Shown piece by piece: positions 34,501 through 44,340 of a DNA stretch of 51,832 nucleotides. Both the position numbers and the translations under genes were made by a program. The notes under the pieces are model-generated. The model was not told the origin of the DNA and made no database searches. It saw only the letters and a list, made by a program, of their open reading frames with translations. This stretch comes from Tranzscheliella williamsii (Eukaryota > Basidiomycota > Ustilaginomycetes > Ustilaginales > Ustilaginaceae), in the NCBI GenBank assembly GCA_023212725.1, contig JALBYF010000097.1, forward strand, positions 1 through 51,832. The letters are read 5' to 3'. Position 1 is the first letter of the stretch. Every line of letters starts with the position of its first letter.

Positions 34501-35062
34501 GCATCTGGCGTTGGCGGTGCTGACGAATCTGCTGATCAAGCAGCCGACAAAGGCTGGCGCGATGTTTGGCTCTGTCTCGATCGGGGCGGCGTGCTGGGGC
34601 CGGCGACGGTGTGCGCAGGTGTGCTGGTGCGAGGACGGTGCGGCTGCGCTGGAGCAGCTGGCGCGCATCTTTGTGCAGACGCGCGACACGGCGGGCCGGG
34701 CGGCCGACGGCGCGGCGGCGTACCTCTCCAGCTCGATCGGCACCGCGATCGCGCAGTTCGCGGTCGGCAGCGCAAGCCGCCTCGACGCGTGCCGCACGGC
34801 GCTCGACCACCAAGTCGCGGCACTGCCCACCCCCCACGCCGATGGCATCGCCACCCTGCTGGAGGCAGTCGAGGAGTTTGCCGCGCTCCACGAAGCTGCG
34901 TTTGAGACGCCGCGAAGAGACACTCCCGACGACCTGCCAGCGCATGTCGGCAATGGCGAGCCGCTGGACGCCGCGCACCCGGTCGGGGCCCCCCGCGTCG
35001 GCGAAGAGGCCGGCGAGCTGATCAAAGACTTGGCGCAGACGCTGCGGCGAATGGCCTCGTGA
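31568..35062 (+). CDS. WPL1: Wapl/Rad61-type cohesin release factor
   Basis: A single exon encodes 1164 aa. The WAPL helical-repeat domain starts at about residue 473 (SYADLLKRWGEG) and runs to near the end. It includes the diagnostic stretch with STGELRRFRDELEYVFSGL and VRKASAVEFIRTLC. The N-terminal half is Ser/Pro/Thr-rich with two short basic TYG motifs (TYGRRAR at 14, KRTYGLQRSFL near 380), commonly found in fungal Wapl proteins. Wapl opens the Smc3-Scc1 gate with Pds5 to unload cohesin. In the last third the codon usage becomes more GC-rich, but the frame stays open. ATG 31568 is the first Met. The identification rests on the domain signature; N-terminal YSR/FGF-type motifs were not verified. 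Confidence 0.82.
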   Translation: MDFTPVRRKPSAVTYGRRARQLTGSSSPASTAKLPHLQIGRTTENLSDTQAQRKRSTNTLASPIEPQPQPDANQTRQSLARRGAANTSARKASSSQNPVITSPVTPKTLAAGTPSASANSSGLLPQCPPRPPSPTLAQSTSSASTPALALTPSSRPLKRSASSSPTKPRASVSPSKRLVPSKTPTRPAKDLGSLFDAIQPSFLELRSPFGRSESQPEVRLHHHDDIDSQPSLEPLPLPLEAASPSLGVAAWDNVPSPGTLTSPTKRARLTERMSRRSSALGTLSPKSGASPLRPASLRRIETEPLVVLHSKSNSAVSLGEAEAASLTCNSAEDATSVKALDSYSTADGTANPDSQSQDGSSVGFGIRRLAGIKQTAAANAKRTYGLQRSFLLDNVNDNLVEPEAAFSEADKMPSIGAAYQPGSNSIEDEIEAQIRDQPPSRSIASSYISSAPLPPASSPPAATAPATLPQRESYADLLKRWGEGADDIEWDESQDPSLNLKSITSLRSTGELRRFRDELEYVFSGLDPSQAMSVRKASAVEFIRTLCGRPDTDTIDDSSNAYEFDDTQALAHSAEFLRKLKAVDEIVRVFDLFRSAEAGEGMDGVLDACLAIYIAKLLKSVGTAEAVVRERWPPLFKCLSQMLHASNRRSKADRKDGLALLRLYELGLHRFALRNERHALAELRTIARFSKLFVTDSASWTLRNMLLGACCSLIALPRRILMDTVVDDLLRDERTEQHPHAALIHTVLGIISNEGSNAEQRLLDFSKGLELAPPSAVDDVPDLDAVDLCIRFVDKSMEILYLELGRSIPAQDSFQDSILQLVLFAIQVAPFDPDHLPVSISGVAGSTDSDSGMSTSGAAKRSLPDRALQVLHGLFKVLLDLSQVDPNWSEMLASSQLLHVAVMRSFLLSHRCAAAMRHRWSEEAPIEPDHAGRTDTRIRNAETWEDGDDRGNESASQVDVEQAGVPTRLLMALYEDVEHLALAVLTNLLIKQPTKAGAMFGSVSIGAACWGRRRCAQVCWCEDGAAALEQLARIFVQTRDTAGRAADGAAAYLSSSIGTAIAQFAVGSASRLDACRTALDHQVAALPTPHADGIATLLEAVEEFAALHEAAFETPRRDTPDDLPAHVGNGEPLDAAHPVGAPRVGEEAGELIKDLAQTLRRMAS

Positions 35063-35221
35063 GGGCGCCCTCTTTCCCGCACATTGACATGTTGATCTGC
35101 ATTGCGGCAAGCTGTATAACCCGCCCACGGCTGTTGCTAGACTGTGCCGGAGCAGAGAGAGGGTTGTGCCAAAAGCGTATAGCAGGAAGGCAAGAAAGAT
35201 AGATAAAGCGGGAGGCGTCTG

Positions 35222-36208
35222 TTAGGTCAGATGTGATGAAGCCGAAGAGCGGCGTGGGTGGACGAGATGGGTGTCGGAGTCGATGTCGATGTCGGAGGAG
35301 GCGGGCGAGGTATCGAGGGACGGGGAGGGGTGGCGGTGTGGGGTGGCGGTGGGTGGGGGTGCGGAGTTTGACGCTGGTGGGGCGGGCTTGGCGGGTGGGG
35401 GGGAGGGGCGGGCGACCGAGCGCGGGGGGCGCGGGATCGACGCGGCGGCGGAGGGGAGGAACCAGTCGAGCCAGCGTTTCCAGGACTGTGCGCGCTTGGC
35501 CGCGATCTTCTCGGCACGCCTGCGCTCGAACGCAGCGCGGTAGCGCTGATAGGCGTGGCTGAAGTCTGGCGACACCTTGTTGCTGAAAACCAGCTCGCCC
35601 CGGTGGTTCTGCGACGGCGGAATCGAGGAGAGCGGCGTCCGCTTCGGCGTCGACGCGCCGCTCCCGCCCCCGTTGCCCCCCGCGGCAGCTGCGTTTCCCG
35701 CCGAAGCCCCACCAGACGTAGTAGCCGTCGACTGTACATGACGGCTAAAGGAGAAAAGAAAGGGCCAGGAGGCGGCCGGCACAGTCCGCGTGTTGAGATA
35801 GAGATTGAACGGGCGAAGGCACCGGTTGGCCTGAGGCACGAACTTGTTGGCAGAGCGGATGCGATCGGCATGCATGCCGCTGGCGAAGAAGAGAAAGAGC
35901 GTCATCAGGCAGATCATGAGGATGGCGGCGAGGGCGTACTGGAGCCAGACGTTGGTGCGCGGACAGAGGACGACAAAGTAGGCGAGGCAGAGGATGAACG
36001 CGATGAAGCCGGTCAGCAGAATCTCGTACTTGCGCTTGCGAGAGTGCAGACGCGCCGAATTCTGCTTGAGACGCTCTTCGAAGATGAGCAGATCGCGGAA
36101 CGTCGACGGATGGGCGGCCGGCACAAACGGCTCTGACGAAGCGAGGCTCAGCAGCGATGCGTTGCGTGTGTGCTGCGACCGCCCGCGAGCAGCTGCCTTT
36201 GGCGCCAT
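35222..36208 (-). CDS. SPO7: Spo7-like regulatory subunit of the Nem1-Spo7 phosphatase
   Basis: A single exon on the minus strand encodes 328 aa. A conserved RDLLIFEERLKQN helix at about 38-50 precedes two membrane helices (about 62-82 and 88-110) with a short loop between, the Spo7 hairpin topology. In yeast Spo7 anchors the phosphatase Nem1 in the nuclear/ER membrane to activate the phosphatidate phosphatase Pah1, controlling lipid storage and nuclear shape. The C-terminal half has a VFSNKVSPDFSHAYQRYR-like segment, then a Pro/Ser-rich tail longer than in yeast. It converges with WAPL, 159 bp between stop codons, and is divergent from RCY1. Confidence 0.88.
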   Translation of the reverse strand: MAPKAAARGRSQHTRNASLLSLASSEPFVPAAHPSTFRDLLIFEERLKQNSARLHSRKRKYEILLTGFIAFILCLAYFVVLCPRTNVWLQYALAAILMICLMTLFLFFASGMHADRIRSANKFVPQANRCLRPFNLYLNTRTVPAASWPFLFSFSRHVQSTATTSGGASAGNAAAAGGNGGGSGASTPKRTPLSSIPPSQNHRGELVFSNKVSPDFSHAYQRYRAAFERRRAEKIAAKRAQSWKRWLDWFLPSAAASIPRPPRSVARPSPPPAKPAPPASNSAPPPTATPHRHPSPSLDTSPASSDIDIDSDTHLVHPRRSSASSHLT

Positions 36209-36897
36209 GCTCCTCCCTTACAGCCGCTCCTCTGCCACCCACCAGCGCGTAGATGCAGGCTGGTGCCTTATAATAGGGCTAGAAGCACGGCCTGTTGCCA
36301 AGAGCGAGCCAGCGGTAGCCAAGCAGGGCGGGATGGTGGTCAGCAGCAAAAGACGAGAGCGCATTGGTCTCCTGTCGAATTTGGCGGTGAGACAAATGAT
36401 AATGATACTTGGCCCGCCTCTCGATGGCGAATACAAATCACAGATCAACCGCCCCGTTGAAAGCAAGCACAGGTGGAGGCGACTACAAAGCTCGAATGTC
36501 TGAAACAGTCTGGCGAGCGGGTTTCGGAATTGACTTGTAGTGGCCTTGTATTAGAGTGGACGGACCCATAGCAGTGACAATACAAAACAGTCGTAGTCAC
36601 TGTAGTCACAGTGTCGGTAGTATGGTATGAAAGCATCTTACCCTGATGGACTCACCTGCGACTCGTTCACCTTCCTGTCTTCTCATCATATGTATATTAT
36701 CACCGCCCTATCTACGACTGTGGGTGGCTTGCTTCAAATCCTGTACCCGCAGTGACACACAGTCTCGACGGCGGTAGTACGACGTGCCGGCGCGGTCGGA
36801 CGGGATCCATGACGTGCTGACGCTAAACGGCGTCCCTATACCCAGAGCCAGCCGTCTTCCACCCTTCTCTCCTGTGGTATAGCCGCCGGCTCTGCTC
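36209..36897. other. Divergent promoter region of SPO7 and RCY1
   Basis: This 689-bp spacer between divergent start codons has AT-rich patches near 36540-36600 and 36690-36710. No gene, tRNA or repeat was seen. Confidence 0.5.
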
Positions 36898-39800
36898 ATG
36901 ATGGACAAGTCATGGGCCCCACTCGTCCCTACCTCGCGCAACTCTGTCTCTCTATCTGCGTACTCACAGCCACTCTCACAGCCATCGCACAGTCCAATAC
37001 CATCGTCGGCGACACAGCATGCTCATCTTCCCGCTTCAACAGCTGATACCAGCGCTCGTGACCCTTTCTCGATCGGCACTCTTCCCTCCACTATTGTCCA
37101 GCGCATCCTTCTTTATGTTCCGGTGGCCGACTTGCCCAGCTGCGCGCTTGCCGCTCGCTCTCTCGCCACCTTTGTCGCCGACGACACTCTCTGGGCCCAT
37201 AAAATTGCCGCACTTCAGTACCAACCCATACCCGGCCTCGACTTCCGCTACTCCCCTGACCTCTCAACCATCAGGGCGGGTCAAGCGCATGCCCATGCCT
37301 CCTCTTCCACCTCCACCAACGCATATGGCAGTGCTGCCTCCAAGAGCACCGCAGCGACCGCTGTCAATGATGACGACTTTGGCGACTTTGAGACGGCCAC
37401 CCCGGCTAGTCCGGGTGACGAGTCGTTTCAGGGTTTGGTAGCCTCTCAGCATGATCCTCCAGATGCGGTTCGATCGGGGCACAGCTTTGATCCGGCTCCG
37501 GTCTTCTCCTATCGTGCCGAGTCGAAGCTTCCCATGCCAAGCAGCCGTGAGGACTCGGCCTACCAGACTTTCAAGCGCATAGCCCTCGCGCTGAAACCCT
37601 TCATTCAGAGCCTCCTCTTCGAGAGTACACCTACCTCCTCCCTCGTCTTCTCGCACTCCAGCCTGAACTCGCTGTCTGCACAAGCCTCTCTCGTCTGCAA
37701 CCTTTCCCGTTTCATCGGTCCAGCGGTACTCGGGTCGTTCACCAGATCACGCACCTCGGCCGCCTCGAGTCAGCAAACTGATCAGTCAGATGCCATCTCG
37801 TTCCCCTCCCAAAGCGTCAGCCAGTTTGACCAGGATTCGGTCACGCTGAAACTGGCGGTCCGTCAGGCCGCTGACTATCTTGAGTCCGTCCTCCTCTCCG
37901 CCTTTGAAGGCGCCGACGCCCGCCGATCTGATGCCATCAAGGCCGGTGCTCGCGGTATGGAGGTCACCAGTGCTGTTGCCCGCGCAGAGGCCGACATGCA
38001 CATTCACGCCTCTCTCGTATGGCAATTGGCACAAGCGACGCTGCCAACCAGCTACCACACCGCCACCAGCTCACTGTTGGCCATCACCGACCATGGCGAT
38101 GGCCTGGCTCTGCTTGACAGGCCTGGCTCGGCCGCCGCCCTCTCGTTTCTCGAAAAACGACCGCTCCCCTTTGACATTTCGCGCCATGCCCCCGAAGCTA
38201 ATCTGACCGCGCCACCCAACGCATCCACCACACTCGATTTCACACCTATGGACGCCTTCATGTCCGACCTCTTGGCCGCCTTGTCGGACGATGGCGCCCT
38301 GATAGCCCGCATCTTCCCCGCAGAGCAGCAGGTACTCCTTTCTTTTGCAGGCCGCATTGCACACCAAGTTCTTGGGCCCTATGTCAACGTCTTGCTGACT
38401 CGCTCCAAATCGATCGACGTCCATCTCTACCTCCAGTCTTGTGCTGCCACCTTTGCGCAGGCGCTTCGGCTTGTTGATGTGCTGCTCGAGATCCAGCCGA
38501 GCAATCCGCAGCACATCACCTCTCAGCGGTGCCAGGCCATCGTTCTCTCCATGTGGGAAACGCACTTACCAGACTATCTGCACGATGAGAACGACTGGAT
38601 TCGATCCGCCATGGTGCACATGTGCCAGCAGCACGCCCAGCCTGACACCTCTGCTCCGTCCTCCGCCATCGCCGCCAGCAGCACTAGCGCCAGCACCTCG
38701 CATACCAAGCTCGATACCACTTTTTTGGCATCAAACAACCCAGCTCAGGTTAAGCGCAACGTCCTGAGTGCCTTCAAAGACGTTCTCCTCATGCCGGTTA
38801 CCGTCGTGCCGCGCGCAGCCGGCGTCGTCGGTGGTGCGGTCATTCGGACCGCGGGTTCGGGTCTCAGCCAGCTCAACCCGCTCCGCTGGCACACTTCGAG
38901 TCCAGGCACGAATGCAGCGAGTCCAGCACAAGCCAACGCCTCTTCTCACGGCGTCCCTACACCCTCGCTGCCGGCCTTTGCCTCTGTGAACAAGGCTCAC
39001 GTCAAGGATGGATACGTCGACTTTAACAAGCATGTGCTCGAGGGCTCCGATGACGACGCCGACAGCGATGACGGCCATGCGGCCCAGCAGGATAGCCGCA
39101 GCGGTGACGCTAGCGCGGACCGCAACAATTACTCCTTGGGCCTCACGCCCGGTGGCGCCAATGAATGGAGCGATGAGCTGACGACGACCGCCTGGGATGA
39201 TGCCGTTGGCGGAACACAGTCGAGCGAGAAGGCTACGTCGCTGTCAGCAACACCGAGCGTCGGCAGCCTAGCCGCTCCAGCGAACAATGGGCGCATGACA
39301 CGTTCGACTACGAGCAGTACTGTAGGCGGCACTCCTACCGGGCCGCTGGTGACGAACGGCTGCGAGCTGGGCGACCTGCCCACCCTGCTGTCGCTCGACG
39401 TCGCGCTTGCGCTCATCCACGCCAACCGGCAGTGTCTGAAGCGCATGGAGACCTTTCGCGCCTATCCACCGACCACTCTCAACGGCCGCACCGTTCTGCA
39501 TGAGATGGAACACGTCTGCCTCGCCTTTTTCTCGGTCCTGCTCGACACGCACGTAAGTCCCGCCTTCGATCAGGCGATCGACCACATCAAGACATGGAAC
39601 CCGCTCTCGCAATCCTCTGCGGTAGGGAAGGAGGTGGCGGTCGACAGCGAGAAGGGCCGGGCCATGGGGTCAGCACAGCCGACAGGCAAGTCCGGAGCGG
39701 GCACGGAAGAAGGTGCGGGGGTACTGCCGCTGGTGCAGTTCTTCGAACTGACACACGTCGCCGATACCATCTCGCAGCTGAGCGCACTCTACTTTACCCA

Positions 39801-40594
39801 GACGATGGTGGCGGCGCTGTCGCTGGACGCGAGCGACTTCCTGCATCCGGTGCTGCGCGCCAAGAAGAACTTTGAGAGCAGCGTCGACGAGTTTGTCGCG
39901 TCGGGGCTCTCGACGGCGGTGGATCTGCTGATGAAGCGTGCCGAGTGGATCCTCTTTTCGCAGCGGACGCCGGGAGAGTACTGTCCCGCGGAGGGCGCCG
40001 AGCTGGATCTGGGCGCGCCGACGGCGGCGATTCGCGCAACGGTCGACCTGCTGCGCTACCACTCGCGCCTGATGGCCGGCGCCACGGACCGCGACATGCT
40101 CGATCTCCTGCACCAGGAGATCAGCCTCCGCCTCTTCACGCTTGTCGTCAAGCATCTCAAGTCGCTCCCCATCTCCCAGAAGGGCGCCTTTCAGCTGATC
40201 GCCGACCTCAACTACCTGGCCTCCTTTGTCGCCGCGCTCCGCTGCAAGCACCCGGACGTGCTCACCTACTACAACTCGCTCAAGGCGCTCTCCAGCTACT
40301 ACATTGTCGACGCCCCCGAGCTCATCGCCCTCCTCAAGACGCGCGACGCCTCCACCGCCGCCCGCGTCCGCGAGCAGGGCTTCATCTTCGGCCAGGAAGA
40401 GGTCTACGAATTCCTAAAGGTACGTCCCTGCCCCCGCCCGTCGCCCGCTTCTTCCCGCGCCGCTGTGCCGCGCTGACCCGCCCTCTCCGCCTCGCTCCCC
40501 TGCATAGTCGCGCGCCGATTTCAAAACGATCGAGAAGCAGGTCGACCACGAGATCTTCGGCTTCAAACTCTCCGAGGACTGCACCATCGCATAG
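36898..40594 (+). CDS. RCY1: Recyclin-1 (F-box/Sec10-like endocytic recycling factor) with CaaX end
   Basis: Two exons, 36898-40419 and 40508-40594, encode 1202 aa. The 88-nt intron (GTACGT donor, GCATAG acceptor, phase 0) joins VYEFLK to SRADFKTIEKQV. Residues 57-105 are an F-box (LPSTIVQRILLYVPVADL). An acidic DDDFGDFETA at about 158-167 resembles adaptin-ear-binding motifs. The remainder is a Sec10-like helical region with long Ser/Thr-rich inserts. The last four residues, CTIA, form a CaaX prenylation box that only appears once the second exon is joined. Yeast Rcy1 also carries an F-box and a CaaX motif and recycles the SNARE Snc1. Either of two adjacent ATGs (36898, 36901) could start. 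The gene converges on LEU4 with about 140 bp between. Confidence 0.9.
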
Positions 40595-40735
40595 CGCCAG
40601 CATGGCTCGCACGCCTCACGCGCCGCATGAGCAGCAGGACAGAAAAACACAGTCTCGATTCCTAGTGGCAGCGACAGCAGGCTAATTTTGAACATTCTGG
40701 GGGACAGAAAGAGGAAGGCCAGAGGCGTGGTGCGG

Positions 40736-42625
40736 CTAGTGTGCCTGTGCGGACTGGACGGCGGTGGCAAGGATGTCGGCGGGCTTGGTGATGTTGTTGA
40801 GCGCGGAGAGGACGGCCTTGAGGGTGGCGGTGGTGATGTCTAGGTCGACGCCGACGCCCCAGAAGCCGGGAGCCTTGGCGGGGCCGAGGTTGTTCTTGTC
40901 GGCGTGGTTGATGAGCTCGACGTAGGCGGCAGCGTGGGCCTTGGTGACGTCGGAACGGGCGGTGGTGGCGGGGTCGGCGCTGGAGCCGATGGTGGCGAGC
41001 GCGGAGGGCTTGGTGATTGCGTGCTCGCTGTACTCGCGGATTTCGGCGCGGAGCCCAAAGGCGGCGTGGATCGCGTCGAGGAAGGCGGAAAGCGGGCCAT
41101 TGCCGGTGCCGCTGAGCTCGTGGACGGACCCCTCGTGGAGGACCTTGCCGGTGAAGCGGCGCTGGCGTGGCGTCTGCTGGCCCGCCTCGGCCTCCTCGCC
41201 GCTCGCGACGCCCTCTTCGACGAGCGAGTATCCGCGCAGCGCAAAACGCCCCTCGTTCTTGCCCGCGGCAATCGAGGGGACGTGGTAGGTGTTGGTAAAA
41301 ATGCGCGTGATGTCCTCGGTGGTCATCTCCTTGCCCGTCTGGTCGGCAACCGCCTGGATGACCTGGTAAAAGGCCACCTGCATCCGCCGCGGCAGATCGA
41401 GCCCCAGACTCTGCGCAACCAGGTACGCAACACCGCCCTTGCCCGACTGCGAGTTGACGCGGATAACCGCCTCGTAGTTGCAGCCCAAGTCGAGCGGGTC
41501 GATGGGCAGGTAGGGAATCTCCCAGGTGACATCGCCCTTGGCAATGCGCGCCTCTTGCGCGGCAAAGCCCTTCTTGATCGCGTCCTGGTGCGAGCCAGAA
41601 AAGGCAGTAAAGACCAGATCGCCCGCGTACGGGTGGCGTGGATGGACAGGGATATCGTTGCACCCGGCAACCGTATCGACGATGCTCTGGATGTCGGAGA
41701 GGTCCAACTCACCGGGCTGGATGCCCTGGCTATACATGTTGAGGGCGAGCGTGACAATATCCACGTTGCCCGTTCGCTCACCGTTGCCAAACAGGCAGCC
41801 CTCGACTCGGTCTCCGCCAGCGAGAAGGCCAAGCTCGGATGCGGCCACTGCACATCCGCGGTCGTTGTGCGGGTGGAGAGAAACAATGATCGAGGCGCGG
41901 TCGGTGATGTGGGTGCAGAAGTATTCGATCTGGTCGGCGTAGTGGTTGGGTGGGCCCACCTCGACGGTGGCCGGCAGGTTGAAGATGATCGGTTTATCGT
42001 GGCTCGCCTTGCCCCAGGCTGTGCGGACCTCTTCGCAGAGGCGGATGGCAAAGTCCATCTCGGTCTGGGTAAAGGTCTCGGGGCTGTATTCGTATTTGAA
42101 GTTGGTACCGCCGTTTTCGGGCTTCGAGTAGTGGTCGACAAGCTCTCGGACAATCTTGGTGTGCTTGACGGCGAGGTCAATGGTCTGCTGCTGTGAGTTG
42201 CCAAAGACGACGTTGCGGAAGAGCGGCGAGGAGGCGTTGTACATGTGGAGAATGACGTTCTTAGCGCCCTTGATGGACTCAAACGTCCTGCGAATCAGCT
42301 CGTCGCGGGCCGGGGTGAGCACCTGAAGGAAGACGTCGTCGGGGACCATGTTATTCTCGATAATGTGGCGAACAAAGCCAAAGTCGGTATCAGAGGCCGA
42401 GGGGAATGCGACCTCGATTTCCTTAAAGCCGACCTGGACAAGCTTCTGGTAGAATTTGAGCTTCTGCTCGCCAGTCATGGGGTTGATGAGTGCCTGGTTG
42501 CCATCGCGCAGGTCGACCGAAGTCCAGATGGGTGCTGTCTTTTGCACCTTGGCGGGCCATGTGCGGTTGGGCAGGTGGATGGGCTGGTAGGGCTTGTACT
42601 TGGCCCCGGGGATCATAGGAGCCAT
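40736..42625 (-). CDS. LEU4: 2-isopropylmalate synthase (leucine biosynthesis)
   Basis: A single exon on the minus strand encodes 629 aa, normal for the fungal/actinobacterial form. The enzyme condenses acetyl-CoA with 2-ketoisovalerate, the committed step to leucine. The catalytic TIM barrel has DLRDGNQAL (R40, D41), the metal-binding HPHNDRG (H251, H253) and GNGERTGNVD (280-289). The C-terminal third is the LeuA dimer domain for leucine feedback, with an SGTGNGPLSAFLDA stretch. There is an acidic insert (EEGVASGEEAEAGQQ) before it. Mitochondrial or cytosolic location cannot be decided from the N-terminus (MAPMIPGAKYKPYQ). A Gcn4-type half site lies about 200 bp upstream. Confidence 0.97.
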   Translation of the reverse strand: MAPMIPGAKYKPYQPIHLPNRTWPAKVQKTAPIWTSVDLRDGNQALINPMTGEQKLKFYQKLVQVGFKEIEVAFPSASDTDFGFVRHIIENNMVPDDVFLQVLTPARDELIRRTFESIKGAKNVILHMYNASSPLFRNVVFGNSQQQTIDLAVKHTKIVRELVDHYSKPENGGTNFKYEYSPETFTQTEMDFAIRLCEEVRTAWGKASHDKPIIFNLPATVEVGPPNHYADQIEYFCTHITDRASIIVSLHPHNDRGCAVAASELGLLAGGDRVEGCLFGNGERTGNVDIVTLALNMYSQGIQPGELDLSDIQSIVDTVAGCNDIPVHPRHPYAGDLVFTAFSGSHQDAIKKGFAAQEARIAKGDVTWEIPYLPIDPLDLGCNYEAVIRVNSQSGKGGVAYLVAQSLGLDLPRRMQVAFYQVIQAVADQTGKEMTTEDITRIFTNTYHVPSIAAGKNEGRFALRGYSLVEEGVASGEEAEAGQQTPRQRRFTGKVLHEGSVHELSGTGNGPLSAFLDAIHAAFGLRAEIREYSEHAITKPSALATIGSSADPATTARSDVTKAHAAAYVELINHADKNNLGPAKAPGFWGVGVDLDITTATLKAVLSALNNITKPADILATAVQSAQAH

Positions 42626-42828
42626 TGTGAGCGAGTGCTGCGCGGCTACTTAGGCTGCGAGAAGAGGGAGAGAAAAGTAGGCGAAACACTCGACACTTGG
42701 TAAAGAGGTGCAGGGAAGGCGGTGCAGCAACAAGACGCTCGACGGTCGGTCGTCTTTGGTCGGTGGTGATGATGGTGATGGATGTCGGCGAGTTGGGTAA
42801 AAGTATGCAAAGAAGAATGAAAGTGCTC

Positions 42829-42834
42829 TGACTC
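42829..42834 (-). promoter_or_regulatory. Gcn4/Cpc1-like half site upstream of LEU4
   Basis: TGACTC lies about 205 bp upstream of the LEU4 start codon. General amino-acid control factors bind TGACTCA. The final A is G here, so the match is six of seven. Functional meaning is inference. Confidence 0.3.
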
Positions 42835-42950
42835 GTCTTCTGACCTTCAGAATTGGAAGTCTGAGTGAGTGTGAGTGCGAGTAAGTGGATTTCGAAGTGA
42901 GCATCTGTTAGATCTCATATTGCCCGCCATCGGCAGAAAAAAGGCAATCG

Positions 42951-43197
42951 TGAATGTGAATCACATAAATCACAACATTAAAATTGCAGCTTCTGGTAAG
43001 TCAGCCAGTGGTCAAAGCAGCAACACTGCTTTGATTTTGGTCTTCCAGACTGGCTGTTGTGGTCCCGTCAGCAACTGCAGTCTTCTGCTTACCTTCTGTT
43101 AGGCAAATTATACCAGTGTTGCTGCTTTAACATCTGGCTGACTTACCAGAAGCTGAGCTTCGAGTTGTGGATGTGAATCATGTGATTGCAGATTCAT
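42951..43197. mobile_element. MITE-like inverted-repeat element
   Basis: Two arms of about 80 bp face each other around a central ~80 bp. The best block, cagcttctggtaagtcagcc at about 42988-43007, is repeated inverted at about 43133-43152. The match extends inward through aagcagcaacactg and outward, less perfectly, through aatcacat. The element has no coding capacity and marks the left edge of the repeat-rich region. A clear target-site duplication was not found. Confidence 0.6.
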
Positions 43198-43600
43198 GGT
43201 TGCTACAGATGTTAAGTTGCCTATCCCCCCACTTCCATCCCTGAGACTGTGACTTAGGTAGACATTTTAAAGAGTTTTTGCAACACTTATCAGTTTGAGG
43301 CATGTGTTAGTTAATTCAATTAAGCAGACTTTAAGCAGCCTAACCAACCTGGAATTTTCAATCTATTGTGCCCTCTTTGTTGTCAGGTGTGACAGGGTTG
43401 GTTTGATCCTGCACATGTCAGAGCTCTCACGTGAGCCATGCACACTATTGCTTGTCCTGAAGGTAAGAATGGTGATGCCAGTGGTTGCAGGATCAGCCGC
43501 TGGATCACACACATGCACACTCACTTCATATGGAGTTCCCACTGTGTGGAGCTGTCAGCTGTGCCATATCTCCACAGTAGGTGGATGATAGACCACTCAC
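43198..43600. other. CpG-poor degenerate repeat DNA
   Basis: This stretch holds no intact gene and almost no CpG. A TGTGACAGGG at 43388 may be the decayed left end of the D element that follows, because it resembles the TGTTACAGG start of family B. That boundary is not proven. Confidence 0.3.
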
Positions 43601-43602
43601 AT

Positions 43603-43649
43603 GTATATACGACACTCTGAGACTGGAGGAGGTTGACCCTCATCCAGTC
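43603..43649 (+). promoter_or_regulatory. TATA box plus GATGAGG-type stem-loop (family D, copy 1)
   Basis: gtatatac (43603-43610) is followed 10 nt later by arms GACTGGAGGAGG and CCTCATCCAGTC, 11 of 12 bases pairing, loop about 5 nt. Its position suits the start of the LTR transcript (R region). Confidence 0.6.
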
Positions 43650-43812
43650 TAGTCAATTCACATGTGGTCTATACCATTGAGGGTATCTCCCTGCTCAACA
43701 GGTAGCAGGGGCAATACTGACAGGCACTCTGCCTGGCACAGCACGGCAGAGCACATGCACTCTTTACAGTGCCCAACATCAACACCACCAACACCATCAG
43801 CACGACTACCGC

Positions 43813-44145
43813 TGTCACACGGTAGAGCGTGGGCCCAGCGAAAAAGCTGTCTGACTCGCGATTTGAACCCTTGACCTCCTGCGCATTCGCTATCCCGATT
43901 TCCCGATCCCAATCCAGTCCGCAATCCAAGCTTTTGTTCCTTTCGGCCAACTCCTTTTCATCTTTCGCACACTGACCATATGTGTCAAACCCCTCATCAA
44001 CCTAGCAAGTATATAGCTCACTCCCCGTCGCGATCCCCTCCTTCCTCACACCACCAGTTTTGGTCACTGTCTCCGTTAGCAATTTGATTCAGTCGTCATC
44101 ATTAGCAGCTCCGTTGTGATCGCTTTCCTTTCGTTCCTTGTGACA
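43813..44145 (+). mobile_element. LTR-like element E inserted in D, CpG-rich and probably young
   Basis: This 333-bp insert has inverted ends TGTCACA/TGTGACA and a TATATA box at 44010-44015. It is flanked by ccgc (left) and ctgc (right), an imperfect 4-5 bp duplication. The D copy at 49963-50743 lacks it and reads straight through. Unlike its surroundings it keeps many CpGs (gcgcattcgc, cccgatttcccgatc). On the minus strand it contains a tRNA B-box-like gggttcaaatc near 43860-43870. Confidence 0.7.
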
Positions 44146-44340
44146 CTGCCCAACGGTGTAGTCGCTACAAGCATACCGACACCGCTATTGACCTATAGCG
44201 TGTCGAAGCAGCGCAGTCCAGAGCAAGACAACCCGCATGGGACAGCACTGGGGACCAGCGCTACTCCCACCAGTTCCCTCGACGGGGTTGTCGAGCAGGT
44301 TTCCTAGTAGGACAAGACTACTAGGAGCACACCCGGTACA

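Larger units (their letters stand above)
43601..44340 (+). mobile_element. LTR-like family D, copy 1 (interrupted by element E)
   Basis: The minimum extent given is the part shared, in inverted orientation, with 49963-50743. It contains a TATA box (43603-43609), a stem-loop with GACTGGAGGAGG/CCTCATCCAGTC arms (43621-43649), a conserved middle part, and the 3' end ..CCCGGTACA at 44340. Element E splits it at 43813. In the copy at 50 kb the E site is empty. The true 5' end may lie near 43388. It is a solo LTR or LTR fragment; no internal retrotransposon genes adjoin it. Confidence 0.6.

Noticed and set aside
43845..43918. A possible tRNA gene on the minus strand in element E
   Set aside because: A B-box-like sequence and a T-run are present, but the T-stem and anticodon stem do not pair acceptably and no anticodon could be assigned.
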